Assembly: GCA_020633655.1 (NCBI GenBank)
Contig: JACKDF010000004.1
Coordinates: 503,072 to 567,071, forward strand
DNA: 64,000 nt
Source: Deferribacteres bacterium
GTDB taxonomy: Bacteria > Zhuqueibacterota > Zhuqueibacteria > Zhuqueibacterales > Geothermadaptataceae
Direction of reading: 5' to 3'
In this document: positions 19,301-27,950 of the stretch, in pieces
Layout of the letters: each line of letters begins with the position of its first letter
Numbering within the stretch: position 1 is the first letter of the stretch
Made by a program: the position numbers and the translations under genes
Notes under the pieces: model-generated
What the model saw: only the letters and a program-made list of their open reading frames with translations
The model's database searches: none
Told to the model about the DNA's origin: nothing

Positions 19301-19679
19301 TGGTGAAGGTACTCTGGGTTTACCGCGTACCTTTCTCGGAGCTGGTGCACGCTCAATTCTTATGACGCTCTGGTCCATCGATGACAAGTTTGCCTCCATT
19401 TTATCACCACAATTTTATGAAAATTACTTGCAAAAAAACGAATCAAAACTTAACGCCCTCACTTCTGCTAAAAGAGTGCTTTTAAAAAAACAAGCATTGA
19501 TTTCCACAGATGTTTATCATCAACATCCTTTCTTTTGGGCACCTTTCATGCTCTATGGTGACCCGGGCGAATCGAGTGACTTCTTCAACCGGGAATTCAT
19601 TATCATTTCACTCATCCTCTCCTGCAGTTTTATCCTCGCCGCTTTTTTCCTCTATAAAAACCGGCAAAAAAGACAATAA
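16341..19679 (+). CDS. TPR-CHAT domain protein (putative caspase-like protease), membrane-associated
   Basis: 1112 residues. An N-terminal signal or anchor (FLLFFILISRIFTLHA) precedes a long tetratricopeptide region (about 50-620, many A-x-Y/L helix pairs). A CHAT domain (about 790-1080) has the putative catalytic dyad intact: His930 in LHLATHAFSD and Cys978 in FLSGCDTGRG. A C-terminal helix (about 1085-1105, IIISLILSCSFILAAFFLY) and basic tail follow. CHAT proteins are caspase-like cysteine proteases, such as the TPR-CHAT partner in type III-E CRISPR. Here it is the last gene of a sigma/anti-sigma operon, suggesting a proteolytic signalling role. The start is TTG at 16341; there is no in-frame ATG nearby, so the exact start is uncertain. 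Confidence 0.9.
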   Translation: MVFYQRILNFLLFFILISRIFTLHAEPLAPSTGTVTVQSQHHPFYEFIAKNRANGFKDVFEGAREIVAQQPELQAAYTYIFDKYVENNEIQACSKFFNELAQQKQTRLYSLWMLARLEFSQNHPNTCLEIYDKIFHEFADIPAIVLHEYLQMVDVLSPTVNSYRYPELQKHPVFNIVHHFSHYQYKQALAEYSKLRQVKLHSDFFLLHLYARSQASLKNFQKADSVLQFALRQAEEKGAIEYHILFLYDLGKLAYAQGNNEDALEILTKAIASCKEIDNRRLQAEILNLRSHAHKIMGHNQLALQDCIEGEIYAHAVLDFRTLSQILESKGRVLSVMGKNVEALKAYDACSRLPLINRETQIYAEYYKAEIYIGYFQFHLAKKTLQRALKLADEKKYEWEQALLKATLGRVLMFEGNRELARQYALEHIDYLSGSSAVLAKAFWLKHIAMSYADELNYEKAAFYYQQALDIVQKSKNKSYIHPYLFEYANYFYKISNYPQAQCYLDTLMSSSGQKDDSTIKAKAFFLQAQIDDVQGNLPAALKNYRKSVGIFESIRRQTTVSDLRVGFFSEAHKASQHLAGCYLDKFQTTGQFTDLDSALYFIDLGRNRNLKERFNGQNRETAKDATCLAIAAEIRKKQRLWRDACVTYAPSATIDSLYEAVELEHYALMEHRLYLFQSHEDSSSSSGTVGTGMHDIAGLHAKILGQNNARIIYHFVDEKIYAIAANEHNVKIVQLSCEVKQLASQIALLIEPFSTANSDSINSIPFHAEIAHKLYQELIFPIENRMKLPEDVLIVADGVLNQLPFELLLTAPCQKDVYLPTDYPEYTDKFLLQHYSIGYSPATFPDNEKSLISEHNTLVLANPAHPAASKEDISMRSGRIFSPLLHAIIEARNIERIAMNATVLIGREATKENFASLAEKHQVLHLATHAFSDSIFDAFSGAVLAATTNFDDDGILMGYEIEDMHIANYDLVFLSGCDTGRGKFIPGEGTLGLPRTFLGAGARSILMTLWSIDDKFASILSPQFYENYLQKNESKLNALTSAKRVLLKKQALISTDVYHQHPFFWAPFMLYGDPGESSDFFNREFIIISLILSCSFILAAFFLYKNRQKRQ

Positions 19680-19848
19680 ACATCTTGTGCATATTAGGCT
19701 TTTTGGTTTTCAGAAAAATGTGTATTTTGCAAACTCTCGCCTGAAGCGCTCTGTATTGTTGCACTGATAATTGTGTTTTGCAGAGCAGGTGTTTTCACTT
19801 GGTTAATGAGCTGATTTTTACTAAAAAATTTTATTTTCAAGGTCGATT

Positions 19849-21246
19849 ATGAAATTCAAAAAAACGATCTGTCTGATCCTTTTTCCCGCGATAATTTTTG
19901 CCTGCAAACAGGAAAAAAATCCAGATGTCGCAACGTTTACGGGAGGCACGGTCACACAAAATGAATGTTTGGATTCTTTTTTGGAAGGAGTACAAGGTAA
20001 TCCTGATTATGAGGCAAATGACGTAACATTTGAGCGTATCGTGAATGAGCACGCTATGAAACGCATCGGCGTCCTTGCGGCTAAGGACAGACAAATTCAG
20101 GAAACGGAAGCCTACAAAACACTTGTTCGACGGGATGTAGATACAATAATTCTAAACCAGTTCATCCTTGACAAGGTTATTGATCCAGTGCTGCCGGACA
20201 GCCTTGTTCGCGCTATCCATGCAAAGTCTTCACCACAGTACAAAATGAGTGTTATTAAACGTACCATTAAAACATCGTCAACTGATTCGTATATTGCACA
20301 GCAGAAAATGCAGATAGACGCAATATATGATCAACTAAAACAGGGGGGAAGTTTCCAAATACTGGCGAAAAAATATTCACAGGATAAGTCAGTGCAATAC
20401 AACGGGGGAGATATAGGTTTCATGTTTTCGGAAGCGTTCTCAGAGCCGGTTTTACGTACAGTCATGGATACGATGAAAGTAAACAGTTTTTCAAAACCCG
20501 TGAGAGGATACAACGGATTTTACATTCTGAAAAAGGGCAGAGGAATGAACATCGATGTGCCGCCTTATGAGGAAGTAAAAGATGACCTTTTTAAAATTGT
20601 ACGCCGGTCACGCCAGTATGAACTTATGGCGAGAGCGCAGGAGTATTTCGAGCACCTGGCACCTAAGTACAAATATTCTATTGATCAAAATAACCTTTCC
20701 CGGATTACAGACAATATGATTAAAACGAAATTGGTGCAGCCTCTTGTTCAGCAAACTACGGAAAGTAAAGAGCATCTGAATTGGATTCTCGCCCGCTTGG
20801 AATCGGATTCTGTTACCATGCGCGATGTTTATACGGAAGCACCACAATTTCCTCAGGATTTGGATCAATTCCTGGAGCAATTTCAGAATGTTGTTCAAAA
20901 CCGTATATTCGCTCTTGAAGCGCGTGAGCAAGGGTATCTCAACCATCCTGAATTGAAAGATCGAATTCAGTATACAGAAGAACAGACTTTACGGACGTTG
21001 CTTTTTAAACAGGAAGTTCAGGATAAGGCGAGACAAATTTTGGCCGGCGAAAAATCGAGCACACCAGCTGATAATACAATCCGTCTTCATGAGCTTGAAC
21101 AAAAATTAAGGGGTGAATTTGAGAATTCGTTGAAGAAACAATACAACCTGCAAATCGATAAATCAAAATTTACCTCCATGATAGCGCTTGCAAAACTAAA
21201 GAAGCAGGAATACCTCGATGTTACGGCACCTGATGATAGTCATTAA
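19849..21246 (+). CDS. Parvulin-type peptidylprolyl isomerase lipoprotein (PrsA/SurA-like)
   Basis: 465 residues. A lipoprotein signal with lipobox IFAC (Cys19) is followed by a SurA-like N-terminal helical part. A parvulin domain (about 130-240) contains FQILAKKYSQDKSVQYNGGD, IGFMFSEAFSEPV and GYNGFYILKK. A long helical C-terminal chaperone region ends in a basic/charged segment. It should catalyse prolyl isomerisation and assist folding of exported or outer-membrane proteins at the periplasmic face of a membrane. It precedes the type IX cargo gene by 89 bases, but a shared role is not shown. The ATG at 19849 is the first start with a proper signal peptide. Confidence 0.88.
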   Translation: MKFKKTICLILFPAIIFACKQEKNPDVATFTGGTVTQNECLDSFLEGVQGNPDYEANDVTFERIVNEHAMKRIGVLAAKDRQIQETEAYKTLVRRDVDTIILNQFILDKVIDPVLPDSLVRAIHAKSSPQYKMSVIKRTIKTSSTDSYIAQQKMQIDAIYDQLKQGGSFQILAKKYSQDKSVQYNGGDIGFMFSEAFSEPVLRTVMDTMKVNSFSKPVRGYNGFYILKKGRGMNIDVPPYEEVKDDLFKIVRRSRQYELMARAQEYFEHLAPKYKYSIDQNNLSRITDNMIKTKLVQPLVQQTTESKEHLNWILARLESDSVTMRDVYTEAPQFPQDLDQFLEQFQNVVQNRIFALEAREQGYLNHPELKDRIQYTEEQTLRTLLFKQEVQDKARQILAGEKSSTPADNTIRLHELEQKLRGEFENSLKKQYNLQIDKSKFTSMIALAKLKKQEYLDVTAPDDSH

Positions 21247-21335
21247 AGTGCGGATTCATGAATGTGCCGGCTTAAATAAAAATCGAATTTGAATTTGTAT
21301 GCAAACCTAATTTACAGATAAACTAAGGACTTAAG

Positions 21336-22529
21336 ATGAAGCGAATCTGGTTTCTGTTCGTATTACCGACACTACTTTTGGGACAAAATCAAATTATTAT
21401 TGATGGCAATTTCGACGACTGGAATACCGTACCTGTGGCAGTAACGGATCCTGCCGATGATGCGCACGATACGGATGGATATGAGAGTGGAAAGCAACCA
21501 GCATACCGAGCTTACTCCGATGTCGATATTCTCGAAGTCAAATTCACAAATGATGAGGCGAATTTATATGGCTACATAAAAGCCACCGGGGAGATTGGTC
21601 GAACTTCATCCGATACGCTGGGGCATGCTAAAAGCGGTCGCTACTATTTTATTTTTACAATTGACGTTGATGATAACGATACGACAGGTTACCCTTTAAG
21701 GGAAGGTGGTTATTACCCTGACAGCCGTGGATATGATATGAATATGGAAGTGGAATTCTACAACGGTGGGTACAATACCGGACATTATATCAATCATGAA
21801 TTTCTTAGTGAACAGCAAATGCAAACCCAGGGAATTCAGGATTTGGCAAATGGGATAATACAGTTTGCGCCCGGAACCTATGATTATTATACACAGTGGG
21901 TTACTTTTGAGGATTCGAGTTATGTACTCGTTGAAGATCGAGGTCCTGTTCTGCATGGGATTGTTACTATTGCCGTATCGGAAGATGGCCATGAGGCCGA
22001 GATAAAAGCGCCGATGTGGGGCTTCTTGCGGACACCTGAGGGAATGCCTGTCATTGCCACGGGTAAGGAAATTGTTGTCTCTGCATCCCTGGAAGCCAGT
22101 GGTGAACTTTCGGAAGAAGCCGCAAAATTGGGCTATACACCTGGATCAAAAAGTGTGTGGGGTTCGGACACTGCCGAACCTTTTCGTTATTATATTGCAC
22201 CCAATCCCGTTTCTGTGGCGGAACAAAGTACAAATGAATTGCCGGGAATCAAGGGTATCGAATTGCATCAGAATTATCCCAATCCATTTAATCCCAGTAC
22301 AAAAATCGCATTTACACTTCCGTCAGCGGAATACGTTGATTTATTTGTTATAAATTTATTGGGTGAAAAGGTCGTTCAGTTGTATCAGGGTGATTTAATG
22401 GCTGGCAAACATATATTTACCTGGCAGGCACAAACACAGTCAGGGTTGGCTTTGCCAACAGGCAATTACTATGTTGTTTTAAATGCTGGAATATTTCAAT
22501 TGACCCGGCCGATGGTGTTATTACGGTAA
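21336..22529 (+). CDS. Secreted protein with type IX secretion C-terminal sorting domain
   Basis: 397 residues. A signal peptide (MKRIWFLFVLPTLLLGQ) is followed by a beta-rich domain of about 250 residues with FDDWNTVPVAVTDPADD and VDVDDND-type acidic loops. This resembles the CBM9/DOMON-like domains that begin IDGNFDDW, and it may bind calcium or sugar. The C-terminal ~85 residues are a T9SS type A sorting domain (LHQNYPNPFNPSTKI, GNYYVVLNAG), which directs export across the outer membrane and usually surface attachment. The mature function is unknown. The ATG follows an aaggactta stretch. It ends at a good terminator hairpin. Confidence 0.86.
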   Translation: MKRIWFLFVLPTLLLGQNQIIIDGNFDDWNTVPVAVTDPADDAHDTDGYESGKQPAYRAYSDVDILEVKFTNDEANLYGYIKATGEIGRTSSDTLGHAKSGRYYFIFTIDVDDNDTTGYPLREGGYYPDSRGYDMNMEVEFYNGGYNTGHYINHEFLSEQQMQTQGIQDLANGIIQFAPGTYDYYTQWVTFEDSSYVLVEDRGPVLHGIVTIAVSEDGHEAEIKAPMWGFLRTPEGMPVIATGKEIVVSASLEASGELSEEAAKLGYTPGSKSVWGSDTAEPFRYYIAPNPVSVAEQSTNELPGIKGIELHQNYPNPFNPSTKIAFTLPSAEYVDLFVINLLGEKVVQLYQGDLMAGKHIFTWQAQTQSGLALPTGNYYVVLNAGIFQLTRPMVLLR

Positions 22530-22553
22530 AAATGCTTTGCGCATTTCTGATCC

Positions 22554-22602
22554 ACCGAACCGCTGCTGTTCTGTTGAATTTTAATGCAGCGGATCGGTTT
22601 TT
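22554..22602 (+). terminator. Rho-independent terminator after type IX cargo gene
   Basis: accgaaccgctgc (22554-22566) pairs with gcagcggatcggt (22586-22598) with a single mismatch around a 19-base loop, and is followed by a T-run. It lies between convergent genes and can serve the rightward gene. Confidence 0.75.
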
Positions 22603-22653
22603 CGCAATCAGAGCCTTCGAAGTTTAATGGAATTGCGATTCGAAGCAAAATTT

Positions 22654-24396
22654 CTATTTTACAATCGAGGTAACGGTTGATGATACTGTGAAGGACGTTG
22701 AATTTGTTCCCCCCGTAAAAGTCCCACCTGAATACAATCCATCATAATTTTCACCGGTGCAACTTCCTCCAGTATAAAAGGTAAAGGTTTTTCCTTTTTC
22801 AAGTTCAGCTGATGAGTAAACGATGGACTGGTAATTGTGCAGTGGCTTGAATGTTACGACATTATTGCCATTGCTGTCTTCAATATGAAAAAGTGTTGCG
22901 GCACTCATGGAGGAGCGGAACATGATTGCCAGGGAATTTTGATCTGAACTCGAACTGGGAGCCTGCGTCATGCGTGATGCGCTACCTGAAGAAATGAGAA
23001 TGCCTCCAGAAATTTTAAACGTTCCATTGTAATCGATCATCACTTCGGGATCCCTCGATGGCCCGTGTATGATTACCGTGCCACCTTCCATTACGATGTT
23101 CCCGTTACTGTCCAGGCCATCGCCACCTGAAGCATTCAACGTGAGTGTTCCGCCATAAATATAAGTACAGCTGTTGTCGTTTCGCTCCGTTCGCGTGCCT
23201 GCGGTTGAATTGAAACAATCGTCGGCAGCGATAATGCGAATGGTGCCTTTGTGGATCGATATGATATTGCTTTCGACTCCTTCAACACATTTCGACACAT
23301 CAATGGAGCCGTCGTTGATGACAATGGATGCATCTGCGTGAATGGCGTCGTCGGCGGTCGCAATCTGGAATTCACCACCATTTATGACGATATTGGAATT
23401 GGAGTGCAATGCATCATCGGAGGCGTTGATTTCAAAATTGCCATCGTCGATGACGACAAGGCTGTTTCCTTTTATGCCTTTTGCAGAGTTATCACCGCTA
23501 ACAGCCATAGCGCTGCCACCGCCTGTTTTTATTGTTAGTAAACCACCACTTATGAGGGCGTCAGTCTCAGCATCGATACCGTCTGCTCCAGCATTGATAT
23601 TTAATTCACCATTTTCGATGAGAATGTAACCTGAGGTGCTGTCCTCATCATTGTCAGATTTGAGAGCGTCTCCAAGGGCATCGATGGTAATATTGCCATT
23701 CCTTATAACCAGGTAATCTTTTCCGCGTATGCCGTCATCAACGGAGGTAATAGCGATACCACCGGAATGGATGAGGAGACCATCTTTACTGGTTATACCA
23801 TCGTTGTAATTGGCATCGATGCGCAATGAACCATTCCCTGCGATTGAAAGATCGTCCTTACTGAAAAGCGTTGCGTTGGGTTCGTCCTCTTGTGGATTTT
23901 CAAAGAGATAATTGCCTGTATCACTCAGAAAATTGGTAGAATTGTCTGCCAAAATAATGACCGTCTTTTCCGCATTTAAAATGCACAACGGTGCATTTGT
24001 GGTCGAATGGATGGTTGCGTTATCCAGAATGAGACGCACGATATTCTTGTCATCGCTGTCCACGATTATTCGTCCGTCCTCCAAATTTCCACTGAGGATA
24101 TAGTCGCCTCCCGCAGTAATTGTTGCGATATTTGCTTCGATGCTAACCCCGGTTCCTGAGGCCGTTATTATATTCCCATTTAAGCTGATTGTTTGTGCGC
24201 TTGTGCCGGACCAATTGTAATCGTTGGGAGACTCGTGGGTGCTTAAGTTCGCTTCCATTGCCTCGGCAACGGAAAATGTTTTTGTGGAATCACTTTCTAT
24301 CTCGTCATTTACCGTGTCCTCTGGACTTTGCAGGAAGTTATCCTGGCATGAAAAAAGGAAAAGGATGGAAAAAAGCAGTGCTTTGTGTTTATACAT
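22654..24396 (-). CDS. Carbohydrate-binding-domain lipoprotein (DUF4353-like, beta-helix)
   Basis: 580 residues. A lipoprotein signal with lipobox FLFSC (Cys17) is followed, after an acidic linker, by a long right-handed beta-helix-like region of short repeats. These contain recurring ING/DGx, DDGI, ADGIDAE and DDAIHADASIVIN units from about residue 60 to 470. This is the pattern of the DUF4353 carbohydrate-binding family, often seen next to CotH kinases or polysaccharide genes. The C-terminal ~100 residues form a separate beta domain (FKISGGIL, YSSAELEKGKTFTFYTGG). It is surface or periplasmic and probably binds polysaccharide; catalytic residues are not evident. It is monocistronic and converges with the preceding gene. 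Confidence 0.85.
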   Translation of the reverse strand: MYKHKALLFSILFLFSCQDNFLQSPEDTVNDEIESDSTKTFSVAEAMEANLSTHESPNDYNWSGTSAQTISLNGNIITASGTGVSIEANIATITAGGDYILSGNLEDGRIIVDSDDKNIVRLILDNATIHSTTNAPLCILNAEKTVIILADNSTNFLSDTGNYLFENPQEDEPNATLFSKDDLSIAGNGSLRIDANYNDGITSKDGLLIHSGGIAITSVDDGIRGKDYLVIRNGNITIDALGDALKSDNDEDSTSGYILIENGELNINAGADGIDAETDALISGGLLTIKTGGGSAMAVSGDNSAKGIKGNSLVVIDDGNFEINASDDALHSNSNIVINGGEFQIATADDAIHADASIVINDGSIDVSKCVEGVESNIISIHKGTIRIIAADDCFNSTAGTRTERNDNSCTYIYGGTLTLNASGGDGLDSNGNIVMEGGTVIIHGPSRDPEVMIDYNGTFKISGGILISSGSASRMTQAPSSSSDQNSLAIMFRSSMSAATLFHIEDSNGNNVVTFKPLHNYQSIVYSSAELEKGKTFTFYTGGSCTGENYDGLYSGGTFTGGTNSTSFTVSSTVTSIVK

Positions 24397-24985
24397 CTGA
24401 ATTGGTTCCTGTTCAGTATTTTCGAAAAAATTTCAGAAATTATCGATTTGAAAGGTTAGACGAATTTTAAAGGAAAAGCTTTCTGCTGGTTTTCAAATCA
24501 GTGATTCTGATCAGCAATTTTAGAGTGAGAAAGATGAGAAAATACGAAATCGAGTAATGTCAGATGTGTGTGATTATGCTGGTTCGTTCATCCGTTACAC
24601 AAATTTGGCGAAGTCGGAGGGGTATTCGTAGCCAATCGTGGTGTTTATAAATTTAGGAGATTCAATCCTGCATTTTATAAATCCAAAATTCAACTAAGTA
24701 TAAATTTATATCGCTCTGTTTAAGGAAAGGACTGAATTACTAGCCAAATAAATGGAATTTTTAAAACGCAGAGTCGCCGAGAAGCAGAGTTACGCAGAGA
24801 AAAAAATTAAAAAACTCTGCGAATCTCTGCACCTTTGCGGCCCGGCGTTAGACTAAATTTTGTTTTTGTTGTTGGCAATAAATCATGATATAATTCATAT
24901 CGCTCGTTTAACATAGCCATTTATATTGATTAAAAAAATGAACGGACATGAGAAACCAGCACATAACCAGTTTCTCATTGTCTTG
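24397..24985. other. Intergenic region, 589 bp, with a dispersed-type hairpin repeat
   Basis: The left part is upstream of the leftward carbohydrate-binding lipoprotein gene and should hold its promoter. The middle carries the hairpin repeat given separately. The right part is downstream of the Spy-like gene. No coding region, tRNA or riboswitch was recognised. Confidence 0.5.
24765..24852. repeat. Hairpin repeat of the acgcagag type
   Basis: gcagagttacgcagag (24784-24799) pairs with ctctgcgaatctctgc (24815-24830), with 13 of 16 positions complementary. The flanks acgcagagtcgccgag and cacctttgcggcccggcgtt extend the unit. The wording resembles the intergenic acgcagaggcgcaaagacg repeats scattered through many environmental genomes. 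That link is from memory, not computed. Confidence 0.55.
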
Positions 24986-25564
24986 TTAATATTTGTTGGG
25001 TGGTGGAGGAGGCACTTCACGTGGTGGTCGGTTTGCGTCACGGGGAGGCATGGTCCTGGGTTGACCTTCACCGAAATCCGGTGGTGGCCCGTTTTTACCC
25101 ATCTTTCCCGGTCCGGGTTTATACGCTTCGTCAACGATGCCCTTAAAGAGCCCAAACTGTTCTTCTGTCAGAATTGCCTTGAAGTTAAGTATTTTCTCAA
25201 AACGTGCCTTTTCGAATTGAGAATTTAGTTGCCCTAATTCCTCCGCAAGCAAGTTGAGTTGTTGACGGTTGGGCTCTTTCGTGAAGAGTATACCCATGAG
25301 TTCATATTTTTTGCTGTTGATTTTATCGGTATAGTTCTTCACCATCTGGAAATAACCATGACGGTATTCTTCAAATTGATTCTTCTGCTCTTGTGTTAGT
25401 TTGAGTTCTTCCATAAACGGACGGTCTTTGGGAAAACTGTGGTGCATGCCCGGCCGAGGGCGAAAATCAGGGCGAAACCAGAGAAAGAACAGAGTTGTAC
25501 AATTCAACAAAATAAGAATAATAATGAGCCAGAAAGCAGATCGTTGTTTCGTAACAAAGTCCAT
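24986..25564 (-). CDS. Spy/CpxP-like periplasmic sensor or chaperone, membrane-anchored
   Basis: 192 residues. One N-terminal membrane helix (about 10-29) is followed by a periplasmic helical domain with an LTQEQKNQFEEYR motif and a second ILTEEQFGLFK, the LTxxQ pair typical of Spy/CpxP/CnrX proteins. The tail is Pro/Gly-rich and disordered. It lies 1 base after the membrane protein gene, which follows a sigma factor gene. That order (sigma, anti-sigma, sensor) mirrors CnrYXH-type metal or envelope-stress circuits. No His/Met cluster pinpoints a metal, although Met and His occur near residues 40-44. Confidence 0.85.
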   Translation of the reverse strand: MDFVTKQRSAFWLIIILILLNCTTLFFLWFRPDFRPRPGMHHSFPKDRPFMEELKLTQEQKNQFEEYRHGYFQMVKNYTDKINSKKYELMGILFTKEPNRQQLNLLAEELGQLNSQFEKARFEKILNFKAILTEEQFGLFKGIVDEAYKPGPGKMGKNGPPPDFGEGQPRTMPPRDANRPPREVPPPPPNKY

Positions 25565-25565
25565 G

Positions 25566-25913
25566 TCATTCGCGCTCCTGTAAATTGTTCAGAATATCAT
25601 CTTCTGAATTCAAGTAATAATCACTCGTTAAGGTAACCATGAAAGAATTTTCTTTTGAACCCGAGGTATTATCTCGTGAGATAAAAAAGCCAACAGAAAA
25701 AAGGTTGAGAATCAGTAGCACAATCACAAAAGCAAATTGAATGGGAACAGGGGCAAAGAGAGAACGAAAACGCGTTTTCTCTGGCTGTGTTTCAAGCGCC
25801 GTTTTTACACGGGTGAAAAGGAATGGATTTCCTTCGATCGATTCGACGTCATCGAAAAGACGCATTGCCTTGTCGACTTTGTCTTTTATTTTGGTTTTAT
25901 CATCAATTGCCAT
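25566..25913 (-). CDS. Probable membrane anti-sigma factor
   Basis: 115 residues. A charged cytoplasmic N-terminus of about 55 residues (KIKDKVDKAMRLFDDVESIE) precedes one membrane helix (VPIQFAFVIVLLILNLFSVGF, about 58-78) and a short outer tail. There is no zinc motif, so it would resemble CnrY-type short anti-sigma factors. It lies between the ECF sigma gene (56-base gap) and the Spy-like gene (1-base gap). The function is inferred from topology and gene order. Confidence 0.78.
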   Translation of the reverse strand: MAIDDKTKIKDKVDKAMRLFDDVESIEGNPFLFTRVKTALETQPEKTRFRSLFAPVPIQFAFVIVLLILNLFSVGFFISRDNTSGSKENSFMVTLTSDYYLNSEDDILNNLQERE

Positions 25914-25969
25914 ATCTCCATCCTCACTTATATTAGACGAAGGACATTCTGCTTTCTTGCACTGTAAAA

Positions 25970-26539
25970 TTAATTTTTAAAATATTTATAGAGTTTTTTT
26001 TCAAGATTTTTCTTTGCCCGGTGTATAAGGGATTCCACCGCGGGCAGCGATGTTTCCAGGATATCAGCAATCTCTTTGTAACTGAGTTCATCGTACTTGC
26101 TTAGCGTAAAGGCGATTCGCTGGTTTTCCGGCAAGGTTTTCAGCGCCTTGTGGAGAATTTTTTTAATCTCTTCATTTTGTGCATTTTTATCGGGATTTAT
26201 GTCCACTGAGTCAGGGAGTTTTTTGTCGCAGATCTCACTATCCTCAATGCTTGTTAAGAAAGCGAAGCGTTTTTTTGATTTTTGCGCCCGCAGGTAATCG
26301 ATCGAACGCGTTGTCGCAATCCTGTATATCCAGGTTGATAATTTTGAGTTGCCTCGAAACCGGTCAATGGATCGAAATACCTCGACAAACACATCCTGAG
26401 TTAAGTCTTCTGCAATTTCCTTTTGACCAACGAATCGGTAGCAAATATTGATCACGTGCTTCTGGTTTTGATCGAATACTTGTTTAAAGGCTTGCTCATC
26501 ACCGTTGCGCAATAATTTTAGAAGCCTGTCTTCCTGCAT
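25970..26539 (-). CDS. ECF-type RNA polymerase sigma factor (RpoE-like)
   Basis: 189 residues. Region 2 contains EIAEDLTQDVFVEVFRSIDR and LSTWIYRIATTRSIDYLR. Region 4 contains LPENQRIAFTLSKYDELSYK followed by EIADILETSLPAVESLIHRA, a textbook ECF helix-turn-helix. It heads the three-gene leftward operon with the probable anti-sigma and Spy-like genes, and likely controls a metal or envelope-stress response. The ATG at 26539 gives the standard compact ECF N-terminus. Confidence 0.95.
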   Translation of the reverse strand: MQEDRLLKLLRNGDEQAFKQVFDQNQKHVINICYRFVGQKEIAEDLTQDVFVEVFRSIDRFRGNSKLSTWIYRIATTRSIDYLRAQKSKKRFAFLTSIEDSEICDKKLPDSVDINPDKNAQNEEIKKILHKALKTLPENQRIAFTLSKYDELSYKEIADILETSLPAVESLIHRAKKNLEKKLYKYFKN

Positions 26540-27003
26540 AAAAAATCCAAAAATCGCGATAAATGAAGCATCAACTTTAACCTGTGTGTATTAAATATAG
26601 ATGCTGATCTTACGAAAATCAAACAAAAACAATTGATAGTATTTAGTGAAATGCAATCTCACTGGCTGGTCATGTGGGATGATTATCTGCGTCCAATCCC
26701 ATTTTTTCAACGACTACACCAACGCACTCACTCCTCATTACATTGGCTAAAAGATTTGCTCGATGCCTGCTTTAAAAACCGAAATCGTCCCGAAAGTTGT
26801 ACTCTCCACCGTCTCTATCGAAGATGTTGTTAAAGTGAATTTCGAGCTCTCGTCGGAATGGGAAAAAATACTGTAAAGTAGTGTACACGATATCGGTTAT
26901 AATATCACGGAAGCTATGTATTTGGGAGATTAAAAAAACAGCCGTATTCATTTCCAATCATTGCTCTGTAAAATAGAACTATCTGTTTTAATCAGTTGTA
27001 GCC
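26540..27003. other. Intergenic region, 464 bp, no gene recognised
   Basis: This should contain the promoter of the leftward sigma operon near 26540-26640. Short ORFs exist on both strands (26633-26833 plus, 26772-26957 minus), but neither has a ribosome site or any family-like sequence. It could be a decayed gene remnant; nothing can be named. Confidence 0.4.
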
Positions 27004-27950
27004 TTATTCCCCTGAAAAGTTTGGTTTTGGAATATTATTTACTTCGATTTGCCGCTCAATGACGCTGTTGAACTTTTGTGGCTGCATTGGTACGGCCGTT
27101 TCACTAATAACAAATTCCGTTAAGGTAGCTTTTTGAACCCAGCCTGAATCAAGCGATTTATAAATATCTCCCAAATAATGTGATCCTCCAACTGTTATAA
27201 CCTCAAAATTAGGTATAGGAGTCAATATCATTTTAAAAGAACTTATTCCGGAGTCATAATGAAGCAGTGCACATTTTTGTCTATTTACCAAGGATAATCC
27301 TTCCAATGAAAGTGTAATTTCCCCGTTTTTAAATGGGATCCTTCCTTAAAATGTGAGCCTAAATTGGTCGGTGGCTGCGAATGTGAAGCATAATGCTCAA
27401 CTTTATCTCCAATTTTTTCTAATTGTTTCACGCTGCCGTTTTCCGCAGGCTCTGCAAAAACATTGCAGAAACTGTGAAAATCGATAAAAGCGTTGTAAAC
27501 ATGATATGCCATATCCGCCTGAAGTACTAGTCCATTTTGGTCGTGTAACTTTTCAAATTTACCATGATCTATGCCGAACACCTGTCCTTTGCTATCGATC
27601 CCATTTTCATCAAATGCATATTTCCAATTTTTCAACGCAGGGATGATCAGATTTGCAGTATCACCCAGTGTAAGAGAAAATTGTAAACAAGTGAATTCAT
27701 CCTGTCTGCTGGCAGTCAGGACCGCTGGTTCCCATTTGAGCATTATGAGCAAAATGTCAGTACTTTTAATCGTTCCATCCATGTTTTTGTTAATTATTTT
27801 CGACTTCATTTCGTAATATTGTATCGCGTTGTGCTTGCTCATACCCAGATTAAATTTTTGTGCCAATTCATTGGCATGACTACTACTCAATACCATGAAA
27901 CAACAGAAAGTGAACAGCATCGCCGAATTTCTAAGAATATTTGTGGACAT
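27004..27950 (-). pseudogene. Exported protein of unknown function, interrupted by a frameshift
   Basis: Two overlapping minus-strand frames join into one protein. The first starts at ATG 27950, with a near-perfect aaaggaggtgg upstream and a signal peptide ending near SSSHA. It runs out of sense at SHLKTG near 27330 and stops at 27285. The second frame carries on from the same point with natural-looking sequence (FKNGEITLSLEGLSL onward) to 27004. Adding one T in the cattttaaaaacgg-type run near 27325-27335 restores a single reading frame of about 315 codons. It is either a true one-base deletion or an assembly error at a homopolymer. The protein is soluble and periplasmic-looking, and I do not recognise a family. 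Confidence 0.7.

Noticed and set aside
16341..19679. TPR-CHAT protein considered as part of a type III-E CRISPR (Craspase) system
   Set aside because: No gRAMP effector, repeat array or cas gene nearby; signal and membrane helices point to a different setting.
24765..24852. Hairpin repeat considered as a CRISPR fragment
   Set aside because: Only one imperfect palindromic unit; no regularly spaced repeats or cas genes.
26633..26957. Possible gene remnant between the sigma operon and the frameshifted exported protein
   Set aside because: Neither strand gives recognisable protein; no ribosome site; kept only as unannotated intergenic DNA.
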